Of a stretch of DNA of 18,532 nucleotides, positions 7,288-13,835 are shown piece after piece. How positions within the stretch are numbered: position 1 is the first letter of the stretch; every line of letters begins with the position of its first letter. The position numbers were made by a program, and so were the translations under genes. The notes below the pieces were generated by a model, which was given only the letters and a program-made list of their open reading frames with translations, was not told the origin of the DNA and made no database searches. This DNA comes from DATACN01 sp038215095 (lineage in GTDB: Bacteria; Actinomycetota; Thermoleophilia; Solirubrobacterales; Thermoleophilaceae). The stretch spans positions 1 to 18,532 of the forward strand of contig JBBQRG010000060.1 in assembly GCA_038215095.1 (NCBI GenBank). Direction: 5' to 3'.

Positions 7288-7983
7288 TCAGAGGCGCACG
7301 GTCATGACGGGGCGCTCGCTCGGCGTCCGGGAGCCGCCGCGCGGCTCGCGCGTGATTGCCACTCCATTTGCGCCCTTCAGGTCGTCGGGGAGCGCCAGGA
7401 CGCCGACCCCGTTCGGGCCCACATCGAAGGTGGGCTGCGGAACCATCTGGCCGTCGCGCTGCACCCACGCCTGGTAGACCCGCCCCGGCAGCGACGGCAA
7501 CCCGCTCACGTGAAGGACCGCGCCCGCGCCGCCGCCGGGGGGCACCGAAAGTGTCCCCCTGGCGTCTTGCAGCTCTCGGCTCTGCACGCTCGCCGAGATC
7601 GTGCGCGTGTCGTTTCCGCTGGTCAGCTGGCCCAGGCCGAAGCCCAGGCCCACCGCGAGCAGGAAGACGGCCGTGCCCCAGGCCAGCACGGGCGTGAGCC
7701 GCGGCACCCGGAGGCTCCAGCTGCGCCGTGGGCGCGCGCGCCTGCTCGGCTCGCCGGCCTCTTCGCGCACTGCCTCCATCAGCGCGGCCTTGAGCCGCGG
7801 CGGGGCAGCAAGCGGCTCGACCGAGCGCGGCAGCGCCTCCACGGCCGGGCGCAGGCGCTCCAGCTCCTCGCGGCAGAGCGGGCAGTCGGCCAGGTGGCGC
7901 TCGAAGCGCTGGTGCTCGGACGCGTCGAGGGCGTCCAGCAGGTAGGCGCCCACGTCCTCGTGAATGTGTCCGGACTCGCTCAC
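7288..7983 (-). CDS. RskA-like membrane anti-sigma factor with zinc-binding (ZAS-type) N-terminus
   Basis: The 231-residue protein has an N-terminal anti-sigma zinc-binding motif, H30-x3-C34-x2-C37 (HLADCPLC). It has one membrane helix (about 97-118, TPVLAWGTAVFLLAVGLGFG) and an extracytoplasmic RskA-type domain (about 126-231) with RVYQAWVQRDGQMVPQPTF. Such proteins hold an ECF sigma factor inactive at the membrane until proteolysis frees it. The start is GTG at 7983, overlapping the sigma factor stop in a GTGA, which is typical translational coupling of sigma and anti-sigma. The direct target is very likely the upstream ECF factor. Downstream lies a rhomboid protease. Confidence 0.92.
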   Translation of the reverse strand: MSESGHIHEDVGAYLLDALDASEHQRFERHLADCPLCREELERLRPAVEALPRSVEPLAAPPRLKAALMEAVREEAGEPSRRARPRRSWSLRVPRLTPVLAWGTAVFLLAVGLGFGLGQLTSGNDTRTISASVQSRELQDARGTLSVPPGGGAGAVLHVSGLPSLPGRVYQAWVQRDGQMVPQPTFDVGPNGVGVLALPDDLKGANGVAITREPRGGSRTPSERPVMTVRL

Positions 7984-8561
7984 GCGAACTCCTCCGAGAC
8001 AAGGCCCTCGAGCGCGCGGCGAAGCTTCTCCAGGCCGAGGCGCATGCGACCCTTCACCGTGCCGATCGGCATCTCGAGCATCTGCGCGATCTGGCTGTGG
8101 CTGAAGCCGCCGAAGTAGGCCAGCTCGAGCACCCGCGCCTGCTCCTTGGGCAGCTCCTTCAGCGCGTCGCGCACGCTGTGCGCCTCCTGCAGGCGGGCCA
8201 CCTCGATGTCCGTGCGCTCGGGCGCCTCCTCGCGCTCGGCGAGCCCCTCCGCCGACGCGCGCCGGCGGTCGTGGACGAGGTTGCGGCGCAGGGCGTCGAT
8301 GGCGCGGTTGTGAACGATGCCGAGCACCCAGGTGCGGACGCTGCCGCGCGTCGGCTCGTAGCGCGTGCGGCTGCGCCAGATCGAGAGGAAGGACTCCTGG
8401 ACGATGTCCTCGGCCGTGGTCCGGTTGGGGACCATCCGGTAGGCGAGCGAGAACGCCGCGCCGCCGTGCCGGTCGTAGACCAGCTCGAAAGCCCGGGTGC
8501 TCCCTTCCTGCATCAGGGCCATCACCTCCTCGTCCGCCAGATTGCGGATATCCACCGTCAC
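7980..8561 (-). CDS. ECF RNA polymerase sigma factor (SigK/RpoE-like)
   Basis: The 193-residue protein has sigma-70 region 2 (about 24-93), including the core-binding/-10 helix AEDIVQESFLSIWRS (50-64) and RTWVLGIVHNRAIDALRR. A linker leads to region 4 (about 127-185), whose helix-turn-helix is SHSQIAQMLEMPIGTVKGRM for -35 recognition. There is no region 1 or 3, so it is an extracytoplasmic-function factor. The four-base GTGA overlap with the zinc-binding anti-sigma gene marks the cognate pair. The start is GTG at 8561; a GTG two codons later is also possible, and no strong ribosome binding site is present. It lies 31 bases after the small membrane-protein gene that follows another ECF factor. 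I make no specific autoregulatory promoter call. Confidence 0.94.
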   Translation of the reverse strand: MTVDIRNLADEEVMALMQEGSTRAFELVYDRHGGAAFSLAYRMVPNRTTAEDIVQESFLSIWRSRTRYEPTRGSVRTWVLGIVHNRAIDALRRNLVHDRRRASAEGLAEREEAPERTDIEVARLQEAHSVRDALKELPKEQARVLELAYFGGFSHSQIAQMLEMPIGTVKGRMRLGLEKLRRALEGLVSEEFA

Positions 8562-8592
8562 GTGAGTTGTTCGCCCCCGGGCGGCCTTTGGA

Positions 8593-8886
8593 TCAGCGCC
8601 CGAAGCGGCGCTGCAGCTCCTGGAGGCGGTTGGCGTGGCGCCTGCGCTGTTGCTGGCGCGCGCGAACCAGCACCAGCGCGCCGCCGGCCAGGGTGCCCAC
8701 CATCACCGCGGCCACCGGGCGTGCCCAGTTGCGCGGGTCGCGCATAGCCGAGAGCTCCCACTCGGCGAGCTCGTGAGCGGCCGCCTCTGTCAGGTCGGTC
8801 AGGCGCCGCTCCAACCGGTCGGAGAGCGCCTCGGGCGGGTCCACCGGCACGAGCGCGCTGCGCAGCATCCGCTCGACGTCACTCAC
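8593..8886 (-). CDS. Small single-helix membrane protein linked to an ECF sigma factor
   Basis: This 97-residue protein has a soluble N-terminal half (VERMLRSALVPVDPPEALSD, then helical ERRLTDLTEAAAHELAEWEL) and one membrane helix (about 56-75, ARPVAAVMVGTLAGGALVLV). It ends in a strongly basic cytoplasmic-type tail (RARQQQRRRHANRLQELQRR). Its position, overlapping the upstream ECF sigma gene by eight bases (GTG start 8886, sigma stop 8879), is that of an anti-sigma factor. It lacks the His-x3-Cys-x2-Cys zinc motif, so an anti-sigma role is inference. It may instead be a membrane accessory. I do not recognise a named family. Confidence 0.8.
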   Translation of the reverse strand: MSDVERMLRSALVPVDPPEALSDRLERRLTDLTEAAAHELAEWELSAMRDPRNWARPVAAVMVGTLAGGALVLVRARQQQRRRHANRLQELQRRFGR

Positions 8887-9418
8887 CGTGCACCTCTTGC
8901 CTCATCCCCTGCTCCAGTTGCTTGATGGCTCGATGCAACAACACCTTGGTGGCGCCCTCGGAGCGGCCAAGCGCCCGGGCGATCTCGCGGTTGTCCATGC
9001 CGAGCGCGAAGCGCATGATCAGCGCCTCTCGGCGGTCGTCCGGAAGGTTCGCCACGCCCTCGAGCACCTCCTGCACCTCCTCGCGGCCCTCCACGACCTC
9101 CTCGGTGTCGTGCGGGGCCGAGAGCACCGCGGCATCCTCGAGCTGGGTCTGCGGCCGCCGCGAGCGGTCGCGGTAGTAGTTGGCCGCCAGGTTGTGGGCG
9201 ATGCGGATCAGCCAGGGGCGCAGCGGGCGGCCGTTCGACTCGGCGAGCGCCCGCTCGAAGTGGCGATAGGCCTGCAGGAAGGTCTGCTCGGTGAGGTCCT
9301 CGGCATCGTGGTGGTTGCCGATCCGGTAGTACGAGTAGCTGTAGACGTCGCGAAGGTGTGCCCGGTACAGCTCGGTGAAGTCCCGGTCGAGCTGCTGCTT
9401 GCGTGCGATGTCGTCCAC
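8879..9418 (-). CDS. ECF RNA polymerase sigma factor
   Basis: The 179-residue protein has sigma region 2 (about 14-86), with DAEDLTEQTFLQAYRHFE (38-55) and RPWLIRIAHNLAANYYRDR (67-85). Region 4 (about 118-170) carries DNREIARALGRSEGATKVLLHRA. It is an extracytoplasmic-function factor, distinct in sequence from the second one downstream. The start is GTG at 9418, 18 bases after the plsC-gpsA stop, so read-through from phospholipid synthesis is plausible. Its stop overlaps the start of a small membrane protein, its likely partner. The signal it senses cannot be read from the sequence. Confidence 0.92.
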   Translation of the reverse strand: MDDIARKQQLDRDFTELYRAHLRDVYSYSYYRIGNHHDAEDLTEQTFLQAYRHFERALAESNGRPLRPWLIRIAHNLAANYYRDRSRRPQTQLEDAAVLSAPHDTEEVVEGREEVQEVLEGVANLPDDRREALIMRFALGMDNREIARALGRSEGATKVLLHRAIKQLEQGMRQEVHGE

Positions 9419-9436
9419 TCAAGGGGAGCCTACTTC

Positions 9437-11101
9437 TCATGCCGCGCGCCGGGCCCCGGCGCGGGGTGCCGAGCGCACGCTGTCCAGCCACTCGTCCGCC
9501 GCCAGCGATCCGTCGAGCACGGCGCACAGCCCGGCCGTCACGGGGGCGTCGATGCCGCGGCGCTCGAAGGCCTGGCCGAGCAGCGGCACGGTGCCGAGCG
9601 ACTCTGCGGTCTGCTCGAGGGCCGCCTCGACCTGCTGGGTCGAAAGGCCTGCGCCCACAAGCTCCCCGGCCCGGCGGTTTCGGCTGCCCTCGGCCAACGC
9701 TGTGGCTACGAGGTCGCCCGCTCCCGCCAGGCCGGTGAAGGTCTCGCTCGGGCAACCGCTGGCCAGCGCGAGCTGGTGCACCTCGGCGAACACACGCCCG
9801 GCCGCGGCGCCGGCCAGGTTCGGGCCGCGGGCCGCCGCGGCGGCGCAGGCCAGGGCGGCGGCGTTCTTGGCGCAGGCCGCGAGCTCGGTGCCCAGCACGT
9901 CGTCCACCGCGTCCACGCGCAGGCCGCCGCGCTCGAGCACGTCGCGCAGCTGGGGCCTCAGGTCGTCGTCGCGGCTCGCCAGCACCACGGAGGCGCCGTC
10001 GGTGACCGCCTCGCGCGCATGCGCGGGTCCGGCCAGGCAGGCCACGGCGCGGGCCAGCACGCGCTCGGATACGTAGGCCCCGGGCGTGGTGCCGAGCGGG
10101 GGCACGAGCCCCTTCGAGGTGACGAGCACGGCGCTGCGCCCGCCCACGAGCGCGCCGATCTGGCCCATCACCGACGGCAGCGCGCCGCACGGAACGCAGA
10201 GCACCACGAGGTCGGTGCCGGCGAACTCCGTGTCGCGCACGGCGGCGATCTGGATCTCCGGGTTGAGCTCCAGGCCCGGCAGGTAGTCCTCGTTCTGGCG
10301 CGACTCGCGCAGCCGCCCGGCCTGCTCGGCGGTGCGGCAGGCCAGCTGCACCTCCAGCCCGGCACGGGCCAGGATCAGCGCCATCGCGGTGCCCATCGAG
10401 CCGGCGCCGACGACCACGGCGCGGCCCAGCGCGGGCAGGCCGCCCAGCCACTCCCACTGCAGCTCGACGCACGGCCAGATGCGCTCGGTCACCTCGAGCG
10501 CCAGCCGCTTCGAGGGCCGGCCCGCCCTGGGGAAGGTGAGCGGCGGCCCGCAGCGGATCTTCATTTTGGCCGGGCGGATGAGCCAGCCGCGGCGCGCGTG
10601 CTCGCTGCCGGTGACGGCGATCGGCACCACCGGCGCGCCGCTCTCGAGCGCCAGGCGCCCGACGCCGCGCTTGGGCTCGCCGAGCGCGCCCCCGGGCTGG
10701 CGCGTGCCCTCGGGGAAGATCACGATCGCCTGGCCGTCCGCCAGCAGCTCGTTGGCGGTTTCGATCGACTGCTCGTCGGCCTCCCCGCGTCTGATCGGGA
10801 AGGCGCCGAGGCAGTTCAGCAGCCAGCCGATCAGCGGGTTCTTGAACAGCTCGCGCTTGGCGACGAAGTAGATCGGCCGGCGCAGGCAGATGCCGATGAT
10901 GAAGGGGTCGAGGAAGCTGCGGTGGTTGGCCGCAAGGATCACGGGGCCGTCGGGTATGTGACGGCGGCCGGTGCGGCGCACGCGGAAGTAGGCGAGCAGC
11001 GCGGGCTGGAGCACGGCCCGGACGAGCCAGTAGACGAGCGTATGGACTCCGCGGCGGCGGGTGCGCTCGTGGTAGAGCTCGAGCGGACGGGGCGAGAGCA
11101 T
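9437..11101 (-). CDS. plsC-gpsA: Fused 1-acylglycerol-3-phosphate acyltransferase / glycerol-3-phosphate dehydrogenase
   Basis: One 554-residue reading frame encodes two enzymes. Residues 1 to about 205 are a PlsC-type acyltransferase: H60-x4-D65 (NHRSFLD) is the catalytic motif and FPEGTR (129-134) binds the phosphate of lysophosphatidate. After a short linker (about 206-226), residues 227-554 are a complete GpsA. It has the Rossmann GAGSMGTAMA (232-241), the catalytic lysine K412 in ELAACAKN, and the C-terminal GLAGAGDLVATALAEGSRNRRAG (457-479). GpsA makes sn-glycerol-3-phosphate from dihydroxyacetone phosphate, and PlsC adds the second acyl chain to form phosphatidate. No stop or good internal ribosome binding site separates the domains; a GTG at codon 229 could start a free GpsA, but beta strand 1 would be cut short. 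I chose ATG 11101 because upstream sequence belongs to the divergent gene. Confidence 0.88.
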   Translation of the reverse strand: MLSPRPLELYHERTRRRGVHTLVYWLVRAVLQPALLAYFRVRRTGRRHIPDGPVILAANHRSFLDPFIIGICLRRPIYFVAKRELFKNPLIGWLLNCLGAFPIRRGEADEQSIETANELLADGQAIVIFPEGTRQPGGALGEPKRGVGRLALESGAPVVPIAVTGSEHARRGWLIRPAKMKIRCGPPLTFPRAGRPSKRLALEVTERIWPCVELQWEWLGGLPALGRAVVVGAGSMGTAMALILARAGLEVQLACRTAEQAGRLRESRQNEDYLPGLELNPEIQIAAVRDTEFAGTDLVVLCVPCGALPSVMGQIGALVGGRSAVLVTSKGLVPPLGTTPGAYVSERVLARAVACLAGPAHAREAVTDGASVVLASRDDDLRPQLRDVLERGGLRVDAVDDVLGTELAACAKNAAALACAAAAARGPNLAGAAAGRVFAEVHQLALASGCPSETFTGLAGAGDLVATALAEGSRNRRAGELVGAGLSTQQVEAALEQTAESLGTVPLLGQAFERRGIDAPVTAGLCAVLDGSLAADEWLDSVRSAPRAGARRAA

Positions 11102-11152
11102 GGACCTTGAGCTACCCGGGTACGCCCGTCGCGTTACTCTGCCGGGATCGAG

Positions 11153-11677
11153 TTGAGGCGCACACTCAACGGAGCATTGGCGGGAGCGGTCGCCGCCGGC
11201 GTCTGGGCGGCGCAGCAGCCGCTCGACAAGCGCGTCTTCAGCTCGGACTACGACGACGCCGAGCTGCTCGGCAAGCTCGTGACCACGGGGCCGGCCTGGC
11301 CGGCCGCCGGCACCGCCATGCACGTGGCCAACGGCGCGGCCTTCGGCGCCGTCTACTCGCTGGCCCGCCCGTTCATCCCCGCGCCGCCGCTGGCGGCCGG
11401 AGTGCTGGCCGCGATGACCGAGCACTTCGCCACCTGGCCGCTCGGAATGCTCGTGGACCGCCACCATCCCGCCCGCGGCGAGCTGGAGACCCTCGGCGGC
11501 AACGCCCGCGCGCTCGCGCAGGCCAGCTGGCGCCACTTCCTCTTCGGGCTGGTGCTCGGCGAGCTGGAGCGCCGCCTGAACCCCGAGGACAAGTACGAGC
11601 CGCCGCCCGAGGTGCCCGTCTCCTCGAACGGCCACGGCAACCTCGAGCAGGCCGCCGCAGCCACGTCCCGGGCGTAG
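11153..11677 (+). CDS. Hypothetical membrane protein, possibly conserved in actinobacteria
   Basis: This 174-residue protein has hydrophobic segments near 5-20 (LNGALAGAVAAGVWAA), 52-70 (AGTAMHVANGAAFGAVYSLA), 75-95 (IPAPPLAAGVLAAMTEHFAT) and a HFLFGLVLGELERRLN helix near 128-143. The segments are short and interrupted by conserved-looking polar residues (QQPLDKRVFSSDYDD, MLVDRHHPARGELETL). It resembles a family of uncharacterised actinobacterial membrane proteins, but I cannot name one, and no catalytic motif is clear. The start is a TTG at 11153; no good ribosome binding site is present, but a TANNNT (TACTCT, 11135-11140) a few bases upstream could give a nearly leaderless transcript. It diverges from plsC-gpsA over 51 bases and is followed by tRNA-Thr. 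Confidence 0.8.
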   Translation: MRRTLNGALAGAVAAGVWAAQQPLDKRVFSSDYDDAELLGKLVTTGPAWPAAGTAMHVANGAAFGAVYSLARPFIPAPPLAAGVLAAMTEHFATWPLGMLVDRHHPARGELETLGGNARALAQASWRHFLFGLVLGELERRLNPEDKYEPPPEVPVSSNGHGNLEQAAAATSRA

Positions 11678-11685
11678 GCCCGGCC

Positions 11686-11691
11686 TAGACT
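11686..11691 (+). promoter_or_regulatory. Candidate -10 element for tRNA-Thr
   Basis: TAGACT fits the actinobacterial TANNNT -10 pattern and lies 11 bases before the mature tRNA 5' end, which is reasonable spacing for a short leader. No matching -35 is seen at 17 bases, and the preceding gene ends at 11677, so this is a weak call. Confidence 0.3.
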
Positions 11692-11702
11692 GGGCCGCGC
11701 TC

Positions 11703-11776
11703 GCCGGAGTAGCTCAGTTGGTCAGAGCAGCCGCCTTGTAAGCGGCAGGCCGTCGGTTCGAATCCGACCTCCGGCT
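11703..11776 (+). tRNA. tRNA-Thr (anticodon TGT)
   Basis: A complete cloverleaf is present. The seven-base acceptor GCCGGAG (11703-11709) pairs with CTCCGGC (11769-11775), with T as the discriminator. The D arm is GCTC/GAGC. The anticodon arm is GCCGC-CTTGTAA-GCGGC, with anticodon TGT at 11737-11739, reading ACA and related threonine codons. The T arm is GTCGG-TTCGAAT-CCGAC. CCA is not encoded and must be added after transcription. The gene sits between a hypothetical membrane protein on the same strand and a leftward gene cluster. Confidence 0.97.
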
Positions 11777-11780
11777 TGAA

Positions 11781-11810
11781 CGCCGGCCGTCCGTCCTGGC
11801 CCGGCCGGCG
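11781..11810 (+). terminator. GC-rich stem-loop after tRNA-Thr
   Basis: CGCCGGCCG (11781-11789) and CGGCCGGCG (11802-11810) form a perfect nine-base stem around a 12-base loop, starting five bases after the tRNA. It can terminate or process the tRNA transcript. No T-run follows on either strand, so a classic Rho-independent terminator is not certain. It could also serve the leftward small membrane gene, whose stop is at 11827. Confidence 0.5.
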
Positions 11811-11826
11811 CGAGCCTCCCTGACGT

Positions 11827-12003
11827 CTAGACCGCTCTCCGGTCTCCGCCGAAGCGGCCGCCCATTCCGAAGCCGCCGGTCGGGATCCCGGCGAGCAGCA
11901 CGAGGATCGCGGCGATGATGCCGACGATCGAAGGCAGCCCGAGGGCGGTCGCCAGCAGGTACACCAGTGCGGCCACGATGACCGCGATGATGATGCCAAT
12001 CAT
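11827..12003 (-). CDS. 58-residue two-helix membrane protein
   Basis: A 58-codon gene starts with MIGIIIAVIVAALVYLLATA (1-20) and continues with PSIVGIIAAILVLLAGIP (24-41), giving two membrane helices joined by a tight turn. A short Gly/Arg tail follows (GGFGMGGRFGGDRRAV). Translation signals are strong: GGAGGAAGGAGA at 12012-12023 ends eight bases before ATG 12003. The hydrophobic pattern continues without interruption to the TAG at 11827. It is downstream of the L,D-transpeptidase gene on the same strand, 94 bases away, with a candidate promoter of its own between them. I cannot assign a function; small stress-induced membrane proteins of this layout exist but are diverse. Confidence 0.8.
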   Translation of the reverse strand: MIGIIIAVIVAALVYLLATALGLPSIVGIIAAILVLLAGIPTGGFGMGGRFGGDRRAV

Positions 12004-12066
12004 TATTGGGGTCTCCTTCCTCCGATACGGGCGGGACTCGCGCCCCGACCCTTCTGGCCCCAGTCA

Positions 12067-12092
12067 GTACCCGCCTTGGGGATGGGTCTAAC
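12067..12092 (-). promoter_or_regulatory. Candidate SigB/SigF-type promoter upstream of the small membrane protein
   Basis: Read on the minus strand, GTTAGA (12092-12087), a 14-base spacer and GGGTAC (12072-12067) approximate the general-stress consensus GTTTAA-N14-GGGTAT (about nine of twelve positions). The predicted start near 12060 would give a leader of about 57 bases containing the strong ribosome binding site of the 58-residue gene. The evidence is a consensus match by eye only. No SigB/SigF gene is in the window. Confidence 0.25.
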
Positions 12093-12097
12093 GTTCG

Positions 12098-12976
12098 TCA
12101 ACCGTGGATGAAGACCGGCGTGCCCAGCGGCACCCGGCGCATGAGCACCTGGAGGTCCTTGTCGGACGCCCGCAGGCAGCCCGCGGAGCTGGCCTGGCCG
12201 ATGCTTCCGGGCGCGTCGGTGCCGTGAATGGCGAGGCGATCGCCGCCGTGCCAGCCCGCAGGGAGGTGCGGCTGGTGGCCGGAGAGGGCGAGGACGCAGC
12301 AGCCGTAGTAAGGGCCGAAGCGCAAGCCGCTGAGCTTGTCGGTGACGGCGAAGCGGCCCACCGGCGTGGTCGCGCCGGGGCGCCCGACCGCGATGGGGAA
12401 GCGGGTTATGCGGCGCGCCCCGCGGCGCAGCTCGAGCGTGCGGGCGGAGAGGTCCGCGTGCAGCGAGTAGCGCACGCGCTTGAGGCTCACGGCCGGGTCG
12501 TCGCGGCGTAGCCAGCCGAGCCGGCCGTTGGGCAGCGCGGTGGCCGCCACGCCCAGCCAGCGGCCGCGGCGGCGGGCCACCGAGAGCACCTGCGGGGTGC
12601 CGAACTCGGTGCCGCCGGTGAGCTGGGCCACCACCTGGCCGCCGGGACGGGCCCGCAGGGCGGCGGGGCGTCTCAGGCTCGCCACGCCGAAGCTGGCGCT
12701 GGGGCGGGAGGGCGGGGTGAACACGGCCGCCCGGGCGCGGGCGCGGGCGGCGGAATCGACGGGATTGGCGACCGAGGCGGCGGCTGCCCTGCGGGCGGCG
12801 GCCGCGTCGGCGTCGGCCTGCGCCTTCTGCAGCGAGGCATCCGCCCCGCTCGGGGCGGCGGCCGGCTTGGCGGAGTGGTTTGCCGTCGCGCGGGAGCGCG
12901 CCACAGCGGACAGCGCCACAGGGGCGACCGCCAGCATGGCGACGAGCGCCAACACAACGGTGACACGGGACGTCAC
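12098..12976 (-). CDS. L,D-transpeptidase (YkuD domain), secreted or membrane-anchored
   Basis: The 292-residue protein begins with a signal peptide or anchor (about 5-25, VTVVLALVAMLAVAPVALSA). An Ala-rich low-complexity stretch with a possible helical segment follows (about 36-86), then an SH3-like region (about 97-157). The C-terminal YkuD domain (about 168-291) holds H251 in AIHGTD and C267 in SIGQASSAGCLRASDKDL, the active-site His and Cys with R269. Such enzymes form 3-3 crosslinks in peptidoglycan or attach proteins to it, outside the membrane. The start is GTG at 12976. Oddly, the GGGGAGGAGG at 12990-12999 lies 13 bases from this GTG but six from an out-of-frame ATG at 12983. It follows sigH on the same strand by 83 bases. 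Confidence 0.9.
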   Translation of the reverse strand: MTSRVTVVLALVAMLAVAPVALSAVARSRATANHSAKPAAAPSGADASLQKAQADADAAAARRAAAASVANPVDSAARARARAAVFTPPSRPSASFGVASLRRPAALRARPGGQVVAQLTGGTEFGTPQVLSVARRRGRWLGVAATALPNGRLGWLRRDDPAVSLKRVRYSLHADLSARTLELRRGARRITRFPIAVGRPGATTPVGRFAVTDKLSGLRFGPYYGCCVLALSGHQPHLPAGWHGGDRLAIHGTDAPGSIGQASSAGCLRASDKDLQVLMRRVPLGTPVFIHG

Positions 12977-13059
12977 CCGTCATGAGTCGCCTCCTCCCCG
13001 CCGCAGCGTGACCGGCGGAGCGCCTATCTGGACGCTTGAACTAACCCTTTTTGAGCCGG

Positions 13060-13731
13060 CTAGAGCAGCACCTGGCGTGAGTTCAGGTGCGCCCCCACCT
13101 TGCGCTTGACGCGCTGCAGCGCGTTGTCCACGGTCTTCGTGTCGCAGGCCAGCTGCTCGCCGATCGACTCGTACGAGTGGCCGTCCAGGTAGAGCGAGAG
13201 CACGGAGCTCTCCAGCTCCGAGAGCACGCTCGACAGGCACGCCACGAGGCTGTGCAGCTCCTCGGAGCCGATCACCTGGTTCACGGGGTCGTGCGCGGTC
13301 GGGCCGGGCAGCAGCTCGTCGAGCGTGGGATCGCCCTCGCCGGCGCTCGAGGCGGGCGTCTGGGAGAACGAGACGTACTCGTTGAGCGGGGTGTGCTTGT
13401 TGCGGGTCGAGGTCTTGACCGCGGTGATGATCTGGCGGGTGATGCACAGCTCCGCGAAGTTGCGGAAGCTCGACTCGCGGTCGGGCCGGTAGTCCCGGAC
13501 GGCCTTGTAGAGCCCCACGAGGCCCTCCTGGATGAGGTCGTCGGAGTCCCCGCCGATGAGGAAGTACGAGGAGGCCTTCAGGCGCACGAAGCCGTAGTAG
13601 CGCTTGACGATCTTGTCGTACGCGTCCTTGCGCCCCTGCTTGGCGAGCGCAATCAGATAGTGGTCATCAAGCTCTACTTCAGGGTTAGACCTGAAGGTAC
13701 CCGTACGTCTTGCGAACGCGGAAGCAGCCAT
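13060..13731 (-). CDS. sigH: SigH-like sigma-70 family factor (sporulation/stationary-phase SigH group)
   Basis: The 223-residue protein is larger than an ECF factor and shows the SigH pattern. Region 2 carries SDDLIQEGLVGLYKAVRDY (63-81) and SFRNFAELCITRQIITAVK (88-106), followed by the family signature NKHTPLNEYVSF (111-122). The C-terminal region 4 HTH (about 185-207) is SYESIGEQLACDTKTVDNALQR. The group is known from Bacillus, where SigH directs the transition to sporulation, and related factors occur in deep-branching actinobacteria. No anti-sigma gene is adjacent. The ATG at 13731 has GGAG six to seven bases upstream. It lies downstream of rlmB, the same relative order as in Bacillus, separated by a 133-base leader rich in inverted repeats. 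Its role here is unproven. Confidence 0.92.
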   Translation of the reverse strand: MAASAFARRTGTFRSNPEVELDDHYLIALAKQGRKDAYDKIVKRYYGFVRLKASSYFLIGGDSDDLIQEGLVGLYKAVRDYRPDRESSFRNFAELCITRQIITAVKTSTRNKHTPLNEYVSFSQTPASSAGEGDPTLDELLPGPTAHDPVNQVIGSEELHSLVACLSSVLSELESSVLSLYLDGHSYESIGEQLACDTKTVDNALQRVKRKVGAHLNSRQVLL

Positions 13732-13746
13732 CGAATGCTCCTTTTC

Positions 13747-13835
13747 GGGCCCATTGGGCCCTTGAAGCTCGGTGGCGCACTACCTCCCCTGGCGCCAGGT
13801 TCTCTGAAGGCGAGCCTAAAGTTCGACTTCAGCCT
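13747..13835 (-). promoter_or_regulatory. Inverted-repeat-rich leader of sigH
   Basis: Between the rlmB stop and the sigH start lie three inverted repeats. One is GGGCCCA-T-TGGGCCC (13747-13761, seven-base arms, one-base centre), which begins 15 bases before the sigH ATG next to its ribosome binding site. The second is the perfect 12-base palindrome CCTGGCGCCAGG (13788-13799). The third is an imperfect one, AGCCTAAAGT-TCG-ACTTCAGCCT (13813-13835, 8 of 10 pairs). They could be operators, leader hairpins that limit translation, or an rlmB terminator. I do not see a convincing -35/-10 pair. Confidence 0.4.

Noticed and set aside
8888..11110. A 740-codon rightward open frame antisense to plsC-gpsA and the ECF sigma gene
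   Set aside because: Its product is low-complexity His/Arg/Gly/Ala sequence with no domain motif, while the opposite strand encodes clear enzymes. Long antisense frames are expected at this GC content.
11107..11140. TTGAGC/TACTCT as a standard promoter for the membrane protein at 11153
   Set aside because: The spacing is 22 bases, too long for a normal -35/-10 pair. Only the -10-like element is mentioned with the gene.
11685..11999. A 104-codon leftward frame covering the tRNA and the small membrane gene
   Set aside because: It runs antisense through a perfect tRNA-Thr, and its Ser/Arg/Pro-rich product is a frame shadow of the 58-residue membrane protein.
12003..12983. A 326-codon leftward frame overlapping the L,D-transpeptidase
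   Set aside because: The product is Arg/Pro/Gly-rich without motifs, whereas the alternative frame encodes a signal peptide and a YkuD active site. Only its start context is kept as a finding.
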